Shown here: positions 19,207 to 29,560 of the stretch, one piece after another
Position numbering within the stretch: the first letter of the stretch is position 1
How the letters are laid out: each line of letters starts with the position of its first letter
NCBI GenBank assembly: GCA_025464095.1
Contig: JAODMF010000026.1
Coordinates: forward strand, 1-52,341
Length of the DNA: 52,341 nucleotides
Direction of reading: 5' to 3'
Origin: Glaciihabitans sp.
GTDB lineage: Bacteria > Actinomycetota > Actinomycetes > Actinomycetales > Microbacteriaceae
Notes under the pieces: model-generated
Seen by the model: the letters and a program-made list of their open reading frames with translations, nothing else
What the model was told of the DNA's origin: nothing
Database searches by the model: none
Program-made: the position numbers and the translations under genes

Positions 19207-19824
19207 CTACAAGGACGTTGCAGTAATACCCCACGTGCCCGTAGCAGTGCTGCCCTGGACCAGCCCCGCGCCTGCTTTCACCTGGATGCACAGGAACACG
19301 GACGCGCCCGGGCCACCAGCCGTGCCGCGCGCCAGGGCGAACGCCGTTGCGCCGGTGGATGCCGTCAGTGCCGTTCCCGCGGGCACGAGCGTGGCCGTGC
19401 CGGTCGCGGCAGGCGTGCATCCCGCGACGCTCGCCACCTGGATGATGCCGTAGGTGAAGTTGGCGGCGCCTGCTCCGGTGCCGGCCGCACTCGTCACCAG
19501 GGCGGTCGCGTTGTTGGTGGTCGTCGCATCCAGTCGGAGCACGAACGGGGCAGCCACCACATCATTCGGGCTCATGCTGTTGAAGCCCGTCGAGAAGGTG
19601 ACAGCAGCCGCGCTGCCCGCGCTCGGATGGTCGGAGAACGTGGTGCCGTCGACGCTTCCCTGGAGATTGAAGCTGCCGGCGGTGAATGTACCTGTCGCAA
19701 ATTCCGAGTCGTTCCAGGTCGCGAGTGTTACTGCGGCACCGATCCCCAGTACCAGACCACCTGCGAGAATCGCGAGGACTTTCCTCTTGGTGCGACGAGT
19801 CGAGTTAAGTTTTGTGGCGCTCAT
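19207..19824 (-). CDS. SipW-dependent secreted protein, TasA-like (cassette 2, gene 1)
   Basis: The 205-residue protein has a basic start with RRTKRK, a hydrophobic stretch and the SipW-type motif TLATWNDSEFATGTFTAGSF. The mature part is Ala/Thr/Gly-rich beta-structure with a single late cysteine pair region (AGCTPAATG, FLCIQVKAGAG) and C terminus TGTWGITATSL. It aligns without gaps to the first gene of cassette 1 (22388-23005), with long identical stretches around the signal. Probably the major fibre or surface subunit. First gene of its operon, with a GAGGGA ribosome-binding site. Confidence 0.78.
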   Translation of the reverse strand: MSATKLNSTRRTKRKVLAILAGGLVLGIGAAVTLATWNDSEFATGTFTAGSFNLQGSVDGTTFSDHPSAGSAAAVTFSTGFNSMSPNDVVAAPFVLRLDATTTNNATALVTSAAGTGAGAANFTYGIIQVASVAGCTPAATGTATLVPAGTALTASTGATAFALARGTAGGPGASVFLCIQVKAGAGLVQGSTATGTWGITATSL

Positions 19825-19927
19825 AATTGTCCCTCGGGTAAGGCGAGGCGACCCAGCAAGAGCGCCGAAGACGACCTCGATAATGGCCCGCGCAGAAAAC
19901 GGGGTAAGCGCGCGCGGTTGCCACATG

Positions 19928-19956
19928 GTATTACCGGATTGAATTTCCCTCGGTTA
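19928..19956 (-). promoter_or_regulatory. Putative promoter of SipW cassette 2
   Basis: On the minus strand TAACCG (19951-19956) is followed after 17 nt by TAATAC (19928-19933), giving a leader of about 97 nt before ATG 19824. The same arrangement is found in front of cassette 1 with a leader of almost equal length. The -35-like box is not a standard TTGACA and could be read by an alternative sigma factor or be an activator site. Confidence 0.4.
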
Positions 19957-20010
19957 CATTTTGAGTCGAATTCGTTGGTGTGTCGGCGGCGCTCGCCCGC
20001 TCCCCGCTCG

Positions 20011-20463
20011 CTACGGAACAGTGCAGGTAAAGGCCGGGCCGATCGCGACCGTGTAGGTGCCGGTCGGACCGGGCACGGACGTCCAGCCACCGGGACCCGT
20101 CGAAACCACACTGAAGGTGTAGGTGCCGGTCGCGAGGGTGCCATCTGGCGCGGGGGTCGCTGTCGGCGAGGTGACATCCCCTCTGGCAACGACGGCGCTC
20201 GTGTTATCCGTCAGAGCCCAGTGGTAGCTGCTCACCGGCAGCCCGCCGGCCGCTGGTTCCACCCAGTCGAAGACCGGACCCGACTGTGCGGACTGTGTGC
20301 AGGTGAGCGTGCGGGGAGGGCCCACGACTCCCGCCGTGAACGACCCGGTGCCCGTCTCCGCGGTCGTCCAACTCGCATCCGTCGACGCGGCGCTCGTCAC
20401 GGCCACCAGTCCGGCGCAGAGTGCCGCCGCCAGCGAGAGTCCGACCGTTCGTCGATGTCTCAT
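20011..20463 (-). CDS. Secreted Fn3-like protein with SipW-type signal (cassette 1, gene 4)
   Basis: A 150-residue paralogue of 16876-17328, same length. It has a hydrophobic signal (residues 8-26), the post-signal motif STDASWTTAETGTGSFTAG, then an Fn3-like sandwich with VEPAAGGLPVSSYHWAL and FSVVSTGPGGWTSVPGPTGTY, the latter nearly identical to the other copy. Terminal cysteines (LTCTQ and TCTVP) are conserved. It overlaps the preceding signal peptidase gene by 4 bp. Confidence 0.72.
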   Translation of the reverse strand: MRHRRTVGLSLAAALCAGLVAVTSAASTDASWTTAETGTGSFTAGVVGPPRTLTCTQSAQSGPVFDWVEPAAGGLPVSSYHWALTDNTSAVVARGDVTSPTATPAPDGTLATGTYTFSVVSTGPGGWTSVPGPTGTYTVAIGPAFTCTVP

Positions 20464-21734
20464 GCCGGTTCCTCAGGTGCACCGCGGCGCCTGGCGATGG
20501 ATGCCGCACCCGCGAATCCGAGACCGGCAAGAAGGCTCCCGAGCGCGAACAGGAGCGGGCGTGCCAGGTTGGTACCCGTGGCCGCGAGGAACCCGTCGCT
20601 GCTGCCGCTCCAGTTGCCGCTGCTGCCGTCGCCGCTCCCGCTGCCGCCATGGCTATTGCCCGACCCCGCACTCTGGCTGTCGCCCATCCCGGTGGCGGTG
20701 ATGCGCACTTCCGCCGTGCCGGCTCGCACCGATGCTGCGTCCGGCACGAGCGCCGAGACGAGGATCCAGCGCTGGTCAGCGGTGGTGATGGTCCCGAGTG
20801 CCTGGGCAGCTCCGCCGAGTGCAACGGCCGGTTGCGGTGCGATGAGCGTGCGCTGGCCGCTCGCGCAGGTGTTGCCCACCCAGCGCACATCGCACCCCTC
20901 GGCACCGACGGTCAATCCAGCGGGCGACTCGGCGAGAGGCCCCCCGGCCGCCAGGCTGAGTGTGATCGTGCCCGGCTCCGGGGCATTTGCACTCACGCCC
21001 ACCTGCCAGAGCGTCGGGATGCCGGGCGTGAGGTCGGCCATTTCGAGGGCGTCCCCGATCGACACGAGCCTGATCACGCTGCCCTGGGTGACCTGTTCGA
21101 CCTGGGCCGCCCGTGCGCTCTGGGGAACGACCATCCACGATGAAGCAGCTCCGGCCAGTAGCAGCAGAACGACGGTCGTGGGGTAGCGCTTGATGGATCG
21201 GCGGCCCCTGCGCGGACGCGAATCACCAGCCGCTGGCCAGAACGCCCAGGTCACGAGGGCCCCGACCCCGAGCGCGACTATCCCGAGAACGATCGGGTTG
21301 CTGAACCACACGACGACGTAGGCGAGTCCGGGCGCTGACCACACGACCAGCCGCACGCTCTGCACGGTGTACGGCAGGGGATCATCCACGGGGTTGGCAT
21401 CGCCCCGGAGGGTAATGATGCGCGCGCTTCCCGTGCCGTCCGGCCGAACGGATGTCACGCGGTGCGAGATCGGCAACTCGCCGGGTCGCGAGACGGTCAC
21501 GACCTCACCGACCTTCACCTCATCCGCTGGAATCTCTCGTACGAGAGCCAGGGACCCCTGCGGGATCGTCGGCGACATCGAGCCGGTCTTGAACAGCACG
21601 ATCGTGATGTGGAACACCACCGCGAGGAGAACAAGTACGAGACAGATCGCGCCCCCGATGGCCGCCAGCGTGAGCAGCGCGCTGCCGAGTCTCGCGGGCA
21701 TCCCGCGTCGGGCCCTGGTCGGGTCGGTCATCAT
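20460..21734 (-). CDS. SipW-type signal peptidase I fused to anchored ectodomain (cassette 1, gene 3)
   Basis: A 424-residue paralogue of 17325-18551. Catalytic S52 is in TGSMSPTIPQG and H91 in PISHRVTSV, both at the same positions as in the other copy. The ectodomain (about 210-360) is followed by a Ser/Gly/Asn-rich linker absent from the other copy, then LAATGTN, a hydrophobic helix and ARRRG. LAATG fits the class E sortase consensus LAXTG used by actinobacteria, so the processed ectodomain might even be attached to the cell wall. AGGAC precedes tandem ATGs exactly as in the paralogue. Confidence 0.83.
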   Translation of the reverse strand: MMTDPTRARRGMPARLGSALLTLAAIGGAICLVLVLLAVVFHITIVLFKTGSMSPTIPQGSLALVREIPADEVKVGEVVTVSRPGELPISHRVTSVRPDGTGSARIITLRGDANPVDDPLPYTVQSVRLVVWSAPGLAYVVVWFSNPIVLGIVALGVGALVTWAFWPAAGDSRPRRGRRSIKRYPTTVVLLLLAGAASSWMVVPQSARAAQVEQVTQGSVIRLVSIGDALEMADLTPGIPTLWQVGVSANAPEPGTITLSLAAGGPLAESPAGLTVGAEGCDVRWVGNTCASGQRTLIAPQPAVALGGAAQALGTITTADQRWILVSALVPDAASVRAGTAEVRITATGMGDSQSAGSGNSHGGSGSGDGSSGNWSGSSDGFLAATGTNLARPLLFALGSLLAGLGFAGAASIARRRGAPEEPA

Positions 21735-21738
21735 CGTC

Positions 21739-22359
21739 CTAGGTCGCTGTCGTGGTGAATTGCCAGGTCACGGTTCCGTCCGTGCCCTGCAGGGAACTGT
21801 CCGCATCCGCCGCCACCCGCACGTCGAAACAGAAACGCAGGCTGCCGCCGGCCGAGGCGATCGGCGAGGCGACGATGCCCGCGGGTGTCGTGCTCGCCGC
21901 GACGTACGTGCTCGCATCCCCCGCCACGTAGGTCGGCGACCCGGAGAAGGCCGCGGGCTCGCAGGTCGTCGTCGTTGGTATTCGGATGGCGCGGTACTCC
22001 AGCGACGGTGCCAGTGGCCCCGACGTGGTCGTGCTGGTCAGCCGGACTACTCCGTCGATCGTCGTCGCCGCGGTAGTCCGGATGTCGAGGAACGCGTACG
22101 TGGAAACGAGCGGACCGAGGGCGGTGGCACCGAACGCAAGACTCGCGCCGGGCGAGCCGGAGTTGGTCGCGAAGCTGGTGCCATCAGAACTCGACTGCGT
22201 CGCGAAGATGCCAGCGCCAAAGGAACTGGTGGCCACTTCCGAATCCGTCCATGAGGCCAGGGTGAACGCGGCACCGACGCCGAGCGCGAGACCCGCAGCG
22301 AGCACGGCGCGGAGGCGTATGGAAGCCCCGCGCCGTGCCCTCCGAGTCCGCTGGAACAT
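21739..22359 (-). CDS. SipW-dependent secreted protein, TasA/camelysin-like (cassette 1, gene 2)
   Basis: 206 residues, matching 18556-19176 residue for residue in length. The signal and cleavage region reads AAFTLASWTDSEVATSSF, and the mature part is Ser/Thr-rich with conserved STYAFLDIRTT, PSLEYRAIRI and LRFCFDVRV. ATG 22359 is chosen because it aligns with the paralogue start; the frame is open further upstream into the preceding gene. Confidence 0.78.
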   Translation of the reverse strand: MFQRTRRARRGASIRLRAVLAAGLALGVGAAFTLASWTDSEVATSSFGAGIFATQSSSDGTSFATNSGSPGASLAFGATALGPLVSTYAFLDIRTTAATTIDGVVRLTSTTTSGPLAPSLEYRAIRIPTTTTCEPAAFSGSPTYVAGDASTYVAASTTPAGIVASPIASAGGSLRFCFDVRVAADADSSLQGTDGTVTWQFTTTAT

Positions 22360-22387
22360 GAAGCGACAGTCGGTCAGCCGCGGACGA

Positions 22388-23005
22388 CTACAGCGAGGTC
22401 GCCGTGATTCCCCAGGTACCCGTCGCCGTCGTGCCCTGGACGAGTCCAGCATCCGCCGCCACCTGGATGCACAGGTAAACCGATGCGCCCGGCGCCCCAG
22501 CTGTGCCGTTGGCAAGGGTGAAGGATGCTGCGCCGGTGGTGTCGGTCAGGGCTGTGCCGGCCGGCACGATGGTTGCCGTACCGGTGGCGGTGGGCGTGCA
22601 TTCCGCGACGCTTGCGACCTGAACGATGCCGTAGGTGAAGTCGGTCACGCCGCTGCCGGTGCCATCAGCGCTCGTTACGAGCGCGGTCGCTCCGCTCGTA
22701 GCCGTGCCATCCAGGCGCAGCACGTACGGCGCAGCCACCACGTCGTTCGGGCTCATGTCGCTGAAACCGGTCGAGAAGGTGGCGGCGGCCGCGCTGCCAG
22801 AGCTTGCGTGGTCGGCGAAGGTGGTTCCGTCGGTGCTGCCCTGCAGGTTGAAGCTTCCGGCGCTGAATGTGCCGGTCGCAAACTCGGAGTCGTTCCAGGT
22901 CGCGAGCGTTACCGCGGCACCGATGCCGAGAACCAGCCCGCCCGCGAGAATCGCGAGGATTTTCTTCTTCGTGCGACGTGACGTATCGATTTGAGCCGTG
23001 CTCAT
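22388..23005 (-). CDS. SipW-dependent secreted protein, TasA-like (cassette 1, gene 1)
   Basis: A 205-residue paralogue of 19207-19824. RRTKKK precedes the hydrophobic core, then TLATWNDSEFATGTFSAGSF. The C-terminal TGTWGITATSL is identical to the other copy. Ribosome-binding site GGGGGA lies 5 nt before the ATG. It opens cassette 1, divergent from dnaX, with about 225 bp between the start codons. Confidence 0.78.
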   Translation of the reverse strand: MSTAQIDTSRRTKKKILAILAGGLVLGIGAAVTLATWNDSEFATGTFSAGSFNLQGSTDGTTFADHASSGSAAAATFSTGFSDMSPNDVVAAPYVLRLDGTATSGATALVTSADGTGSGVTDFTYGIVQVASVAECTPTATGTATIVPAGTALTDTTGAASFTLANGTAGAPGASVYLCIQVAADAGLVQGTTATGTWGITATSL

Positions 23006-23107
23006 AGTGTCCCCCTGATCAAAACGGGGCGAATCGGCACAGCGCCGAAATTCTGCCCCGGGTAATGAGCGCGCCTGAAATGTGGTTAACGAGCGCGCTT
23101 CGCGAGA

Positions 23108-23137
23108 ATGCTACCCCCGAACTATCCTTTGCGGTTA
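23108..23137 (-). promoter_or_regulatory. Putative promoter of SipW cassette 1
   Basis: On the minus strand TAACCG (23132-23137) is followed after 18 nt by TAGCAT (23108-23113), with a leader of about 96 nt before ATG 23005. The leader shares TTCGGCGCT-like and GGGACA-like blocks with that of cassette 2. A second GTTAACC lies inside the leader near 23083-23090. Confidence 0.4.
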
Positions 23138-23218
23138 ACTTTTCGCCACATCCGGTCGATCACACGCTTGGCGCTCCACAGTGATGGCCGCCGCCGGACG
23201 GGTGTGGGCGGCGGGCAG

Positions 23219-23231
23219 TATCCTTGACGAC
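23219..23231 (+). promoter_or_regulatory. Leaderless promoter -10 of dnaX
   Basis: TATCCT at 23219-23224, then 7 nt, then GTG 23232. The reading frame is open upstream to 23181, but the homologous N terminus (ALYRRYRPETF) begins right after this GTG. Confidence 0.5.
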
Positions 23232-25385
23232 GTGGTCGCAGCCCTGTATCGCCGGTATCGTCCGGAGACTTTCGCCGAACTCATCGGCCAGTCACAGGTG
23301 ACCGATCCGCTGCGTACCGCGCTGCGCACGGATCGCGTGAATCACGCCTATCTGTTCAGCGGACCCCGCGGCTGTGGCAAGACCACCTCCGCCCGCATCC
23401 TCGCCCGCTGCCTCAACTGCGCGGAAGGCCCCACCGACACCCCGTGCGGCAAGTGCGCCTCCTGCATCGAGCTCGCTCGCGACGGCAGCGGCTCGCTCGA
23501 TGTCGTCGAGATCGATGCCGCGTCGCACAACGGGGTGGATGACGCACGCGACCTGCGCGAGCGCGCCGTCTTTGCGCCCGCCCGCGACCGCTACAAGATC
23601 TTCATTCTCGACGAGGCGCACATGGTGACGCCGCAGGGCTTCAACGCCCTCCTCAAGATCGTCGAAGAGCCGCCGGAGCACGTGAAGTTCATCTTTGCAA
23701 CGACCGAGCCTGAAAAAGTGATCGGCACGATCCGTTCCCGCACGCACCACTATCCCTTCCGGCTGGTTCCGCCCGCGCAGATGCTCGAGTACGTGCAGAC
23801 GCTCTGCGAGGCCGAGGGCATCACGGTCGCGCCGGGCGTTCTTCCACTCGTCGTGCGCGCGGGCGGCGGTTCGGTGCGCGACACGCTGTCGTTGCTCGAC
23901 CAGTTGATGGCGGGCTCCGAGGGCACCAACATCGAGTACGAGCGGGCCGTGGCCCTGCTTGGCTACACGCACGGCGCCCTGCTCGACGAGGTCATCGACG
24001 CGATCGGCGCCCGGGATGCAGCCGCGGCGTTCACCTCTGTCGACCGGGTGATCCAGACCGGCCAGGACCCCCGCCGGTTCGTCGAAGACCTGCTCGAGCG
24101 ACTGCGCGACCTCATCATTGTTGCCGCCACGATGGATGGTGCTGCCGCCGTTCTTCGCGGAATCCCGCAGGACGAGCTCGAGCGCATGGGCAGCCAGGCG
24201 CACAAGTTCGGCACCGCCGAGCTGTCGCGCGCGGCGGATGTCGTGAACACGGCCCTGACCGAGATGACCGGCGCGACGTCGCCGCGCCTGCACCTGGAGC
24301 TCATGGTGGCCCGGGTGCTCGTGCCCGCTTCGGATGAGACGGATCGCGGTGCGCTCGCCCGAGTCGAGCGGCTCGAGCGACGCATCGGGGTGGATGGGCC
24401 CACGCCCGCGCCCGTGGTTGCGGCGGCGGCGCCGCGCACGCCGGTGGTCGAGAAAGTCCCGGAGCAGAACCCTCCCGTCGCGGAATCGCCTGGCTCCAGC
24501 GCGCCGGTCACCCTGCAGCAGGTGCGTGACTCGTGGCCGGAGATCCTCGACGTCGTGCAAAAGGAGAAGCGGAGCGCCTGGATGGTCGTCTTCACGTCGC
24601 AGGCGCGAGCGCTGCGTGACGACATCCTGACCCTGACCTTCCCGAGCGAGACGGATGTCGCCAACTTCAAGCAGCCCATGCCCGGGGGCGAGAGCGTGAG
24701 CGAGCTGCTGCGCCGCGCCATCCTGCATGTGCTCGGCCTGCGGGTGAAGTTCATCGCGAAGGTGGAGGTCACGGCAGCAACTCCCGCCGCGGAACCCGCT
24801 GTCGCACCCGCGTCGGTGCCCGTTGCGCCTGCGGCGGTGTCGCCGGTCGCGTCTGCGCCAGTGCCAACTCCGGCGCCGGCTTCAGTGCCTGCTCCGGCAT
24901 CAGCTTCAGTTTCTGCTACCGCGCCCGCGGTGGCGCCCGCTGCGGTGCCAGCGTCGGCGACCGTTGTGATCGAGGAGCCGCCGGAGCCGACCGAGCCCGA
25001 CGTCGAACCGGAGCCGGTAGTCGAGGCCGCAGCCGTACCAGCCGAACCCGACCTGCCCGCCGCACCCGCGAAGGATGCCGCGGGCTGGGCAGTCGCGCCG
25101 ATCCCGGCGTCGTCGGGCACCGAGCCGGTTCCGGCCAAGGCGCAGCCGCGCGGAGCCGCGGAGCCGCGAGCGACCGCGGAAAAGCCGACCCGGGAGCGTG
25201 CCGCGAGCGAACCGAAGGTCGCGGCAACCAGTGCTCCGACCGGCGCACGAGCCCCCCGCGCCAAAGCGGCCGATCCGGGCAACCAGCGTTACGGCGAGTC
25301 CGTCGTTCGTGAGATTTTGGGTGCGAGCTTCATCGAGGAGCAGAAGATCGCTCCCCGCGTCGCTCCACAGCCGAAGGGCGACTAG
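23232..25385 (+). CDS. dnaX: DNA polymerase III subunit gamma/tau
   Basis: Clamp-loader ATPase of 717 residues. The N terminus is the invariant YRRYRPETFAELIGQ, Walker A is GPRGCGKTT (44-52), a four-cysteine zinc module is CLNC...CGKCASC, Walker B is ILDEAHM, and sensor 1 is FATTEPEKV. From about residue 510 the tail is an Ala/Pro/Val low-complexity linker ending in a short conserved segment (YGESVVREILGASFIEEQ). GTG 23232 is preferred to the upstream ATG. recR begins 3 bp after the stop, the usual dnaX-recR operon. Confidence 0.95.
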   Translation: MVAALYRRYRPETFAELIGQSQVTDPLRTALRTDRVNHAYLFSGPRGCGKTTSARILARCLNCAEGPTDTPCGKCASCIELARDGSGSLDVVEIDAASHNGVDDARDLRERAVFAPARDRYKIFILDEAHMVTPQGFNALLKIVEEPPEHVKFIFATTEPEKVIGTIRSRTHHYPFRLVPPAQMLEYVQTLCEAEGITVAPGVLPLVVRAGGGSVRDTLSLLDQLMAGSEGTNIEYERAVALLGYTHGALLDEVIDAIGARDAAAAFTSVDRVIQTGQDPRRFVEDLLERLRDLIIVAATMDGAAAVLRGIPQDELERMGSQAHKFGTAELSRAADVVNTALTEMTGATSPRLHLELMVARVLVPASDETDRGALARVERLERRIGVDGPTPAPVVAAAAPRTPVVEKVPEQNPPVAESPGSSAPVTLQQVRDSWPEILDVVQKEKRSAWMVVFTSQARALRDDILTLTFPSETDVANFKQPMPGGESVSELLRRAILHVLGLRVKFIAKVEVTAATPAAEPAVAPASVPVAPAAVSPVASAPVPTPAPASVPAPASASVSATAPAVAPAAVPASATVVIEEPPEPTEPDVEPEPVVEAAAVPAEPDLPAAPAKDAAGWAVAPIPASSGTEPVPAKAQPRGAAEPRATAEKPTRERAASEPKVAATSAPTGARAPRAKAADPGNQRYGESVVREILGASFIEEQKIAPRVAPQPKGD

Positions 25386-25388
25386 GCC

Positions 25389-25988
25389 GTGTACGAGGGA
25401 ATCGTGCAGGAGCTCATCGACGAACTCGGCCGCCTGCCCGGCATCGGGCCCAAGTCGGCGCAGCGCATTGCGTTCCATATCCTGCAATCCGAGTCGTTCG
25501 ACGTCACCCGGCTGGCCGAGGTGCTGCTCGAGGTGAAGGAGAAGGTGCGGTTCTGCGAGATCTGCGGGAACGTGACCGAACAGCAGACCTGCATCATCTG
25601 CCGTGACCCCCGCCGTTCGGCAGCCACAATCTGTGTCGTCGAGGAGGCGAAGGATGTGCAGGCCATCGAGCGCACGCGGGAATTCCGCGGCCTCTACCAC
25701 GTGCTCGGCGGCGCCATCAGCCCGATCGACGGCATCGGGCCCGACGACCTCAACATCCGCAAGCTGGTGCAGCGCCTGGCCGACGGAACGGTGACCGAGG
25801 TCATCATCGCCACCGACCCGAACCTCGAGGGCGAGGCGACGGCCACGTACCTCACCCGCTTGCTCGTGCAACCGAACCTGCGGGTGACGCGGCTGGCATC
25901 CGGCCTGCCCGTCGGGGGAGACCTCGAGTACGCCGACGAGGTCACCCTCGGGCGCGCGTTCGAGGGCCGCCGACTCGTCGAACAGTAG
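25389..25988 (+). CDS. recR: Recombination mediator RecR
   Basis: 199 residues. The helix-hairpin-helix is [18 protein letters not shown], the C4 zinc finger is [16 protein letters not shown], and the TOPRIM domain has [10 protein letters not shown] and the [12 protein letters not shown] box. It acts with RecF/RecO to load RecA at gaps. GTG start 3 bp after dnaX, translated from the same mRNA. Confidence 0.96.
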   Translation: MYEGIVQELIDELGRLPGIGPKSAQRIAFHILQSESFDVTRLAEVLLEVKEKVRFCEICGNVTEQQTCIICRDPRRSAATICVVEEAKDVQAIERTREFRGLYHVLGGAISPIDGIGPDDLNIRKLVQRLADGTVTEVIIATDPNLEGEATATYLTRLLVQPNLRVTRLASGLPVGGDLEYADEVTLGRAFEGRRLVEQ

Positions 25989-26044
25989 CTATCGGGTAGG
26001 TTTGTGGTTTTGATTCCCTCACCCGACAGCAAGGACTGGACTTC

Positions 26045-26812
26045 ATGACCGACGTGCGACTCGTTGCCTTCGATCTGGATGACACGCTCGCGGCGTCCAA
26101 AACCGCCATCGACCCCAGGATGGCCAGCCTGCTCGTCGACCTCGTCGACCAGGTCGAAGTGTGCGTGATTTCCGGGGGCCAGTTCTCCCAGTTCAAGGCG
26201 CAACTGGTCGACCAGCTGCCGGCATCCGCAGCACCACATCTGGGCCGCCTGCACCTCATGCCCACCTGCGGCACCCAGTACTACCTGTTCCGCGACGGCG
26301 AATGGCAACTGCAGTATGCAGAGAACCTCACCGACGACCAGAAGCAGCGGGCGCTGGCGGCGCTCGAGGAGAACGCGAAGCGGCTCGGCCTGTGGGAACC
26401 GAAGACCTGGGGGCCGATTCTCGAGGACCGCGGATCCCAGATCACCTTCTCCGCGCTCGGCCAGGCGGCGCCGGTCGATGCCAAGAAGGCGTGGGATCCG
26501 ACGGGCGCGCGCAAGGAGTCGCTGCGCGTACCGGTCGCCGCGCTCCTGCCCGACCTCGAGGTCAAGTCCGGCGGATCGACGTCAATCGACATCACGCGGA
26601 AGGGCATCGACAAGGCGTACGGCATGCGCAAGCTCGAGGAGCTCACCGGAATCTCACTCGACGAGATGCTGTTCATCGGCGATCGTCTCGACGAGGGTGG
26701 CAATGATTACCCGGTCAAGGCGCTCGGCGTCGAGTGCATCGCCGTGGGGGACTGGCACGACACCGCCGCGGTCGTCGCAGAATTCCTCGCCGCCCGCCGG
26801 GCATCCGCCTGA
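26045..26812 (+). CDS. HAD superfamily (IIB) phosphatase
   Basis: 255 residues. Motif I is AFDLDDTLAAS, motif II is the serine in CVISGGQFSQF, a C2-type cap lies in the middle, and motifs III/IV lie in GIDKAYGM and FIGDRLDEGGNDYPV. The cap with GGSTSIDIT resembles the phosphomannomutase/sucrose-phosphatase branch of the HAD-IIB group. Probably a sugar-phosphate phosphatase; substrate unknown. AAGGA precedes the ATG by about 9 nt. Stands alone between recR and lysC. Confidence 0.83.
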   Translation: MTDVRLVAFDLDDTLAASKTAIDPRMASLLVDLVDQVEVCVISGGQFSQFKAQLVDQLPASAAPHLGRLHLMPTCGTQYYLFRDGEWQLQYAENLTDDQKQRALAALEENAKRLGLWEPKTWGPILEDRGSQITFSALGQAAPVDAKKAWDPTGARKESLRVPVAALLPDLEVKSGGSTSIDITRKGIDKAYGMRKLEELTGISLDEMLFIGDRLDEGGNDYPVKALGVECIAVGDWHDTAAVVAEFLAARRASA

Positions 26813-26837
26813 GGGTAGTCGTTCAGTCGGCAGCTTG

Positions 26838-26861
26838 TAGAATCGTTCGCTGGGCCCAGCG
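26838..26861 (+). promoter_or_regulatory. Promoter -10 and palindrome upstream of lysC
   Basis: TAGAAT (26838-26843) is a near-consensus -10. The 14-bp perfect palindrome CGCTGGGCCCAGCG (26848-26861) sits at the expected transcription start, where it could be an operator or a 5' hairpin. The leader is about 45 nt, with GGGAG 7 nt before the GTG start. Confidence 0.5.
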
Positions 26862-26896
26862 ACGGTGCCTTACCGCAGAACGTCCGGGAGTACCCA

Positions 26897-29330
<2,434 letters not shown>

Positions 29331-29333
<3 letters not shown>

Positions 29334-29430
29334 GGACGCTTGGGCCGCGGCGCTCCCCGGTGCTCCCGATTCGGCCGCGACGCTCCCCGGCGCGTCCTGG
29401 TAAGGAAGATTCGGCTGCGGCGCTCCCCGG
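29331..29430 (+). repeat. 30-bp tandem repeat beginning at the asd stop codon
   Basis: Three units of the type TAAGGA...TCGGC(C/T)GCG(G/A)CGCTCCCCGG occur at 29331-29360, 29361-29390 and 29401-29430. A 10-bp insert (29391-29400) separates the last two, and TAAGGA recurs at 29431. The unit copies are imperfect at the left end of unit 2. Confidence 0.75.
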
Positions 29431-29461
29431 TAAGGATGTACGCGGCGTGTCTCCGACAGAA

Positions 29462-29560
29462 GTCCTTCGCTGGCCTCAGCTCGTCCCGGCAGTTGTCCTT
29501 CGCTGGCCTCAGTTCGCCGCGACAGATGTCCTTCGCTGGCCTCAGTTCGTTCCGGCCGGT
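29462..29560 (+). repeat. 33-bp tandem repeat, three copies, entering the DUF559 gene end
   Basis: Units start at 29462, 29495 and 29528 and share GTCCTTCGCTGGCCTCAG(C/T)TCG plus a variable 11-bp remainder. The third copy spans the stop codon of the minus-strand DUF559 gene, so the array looks like repeated duplication of that gene's 3' end. Confidence 0.85.

Noticed and set aside
16876..23005. Transposon or prophage origin of the SipW cassettes
   Set aside because: No transposase, integrase, terminal inverted repeats or obvious base-composition change were seen at the borders.
23292..24728. A 478-codon minus-strand open frame opposite dnaX
   Set aside because: Shadow of the DnaX ATPase domain; sequence is low-information and unrelated to any family I recognise.
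29462..29560. 33-bp repeats as a CRISPR array
   Set aside because: The copies are directly adjacent with no unique spacers of constant size, and no cas genes are present.
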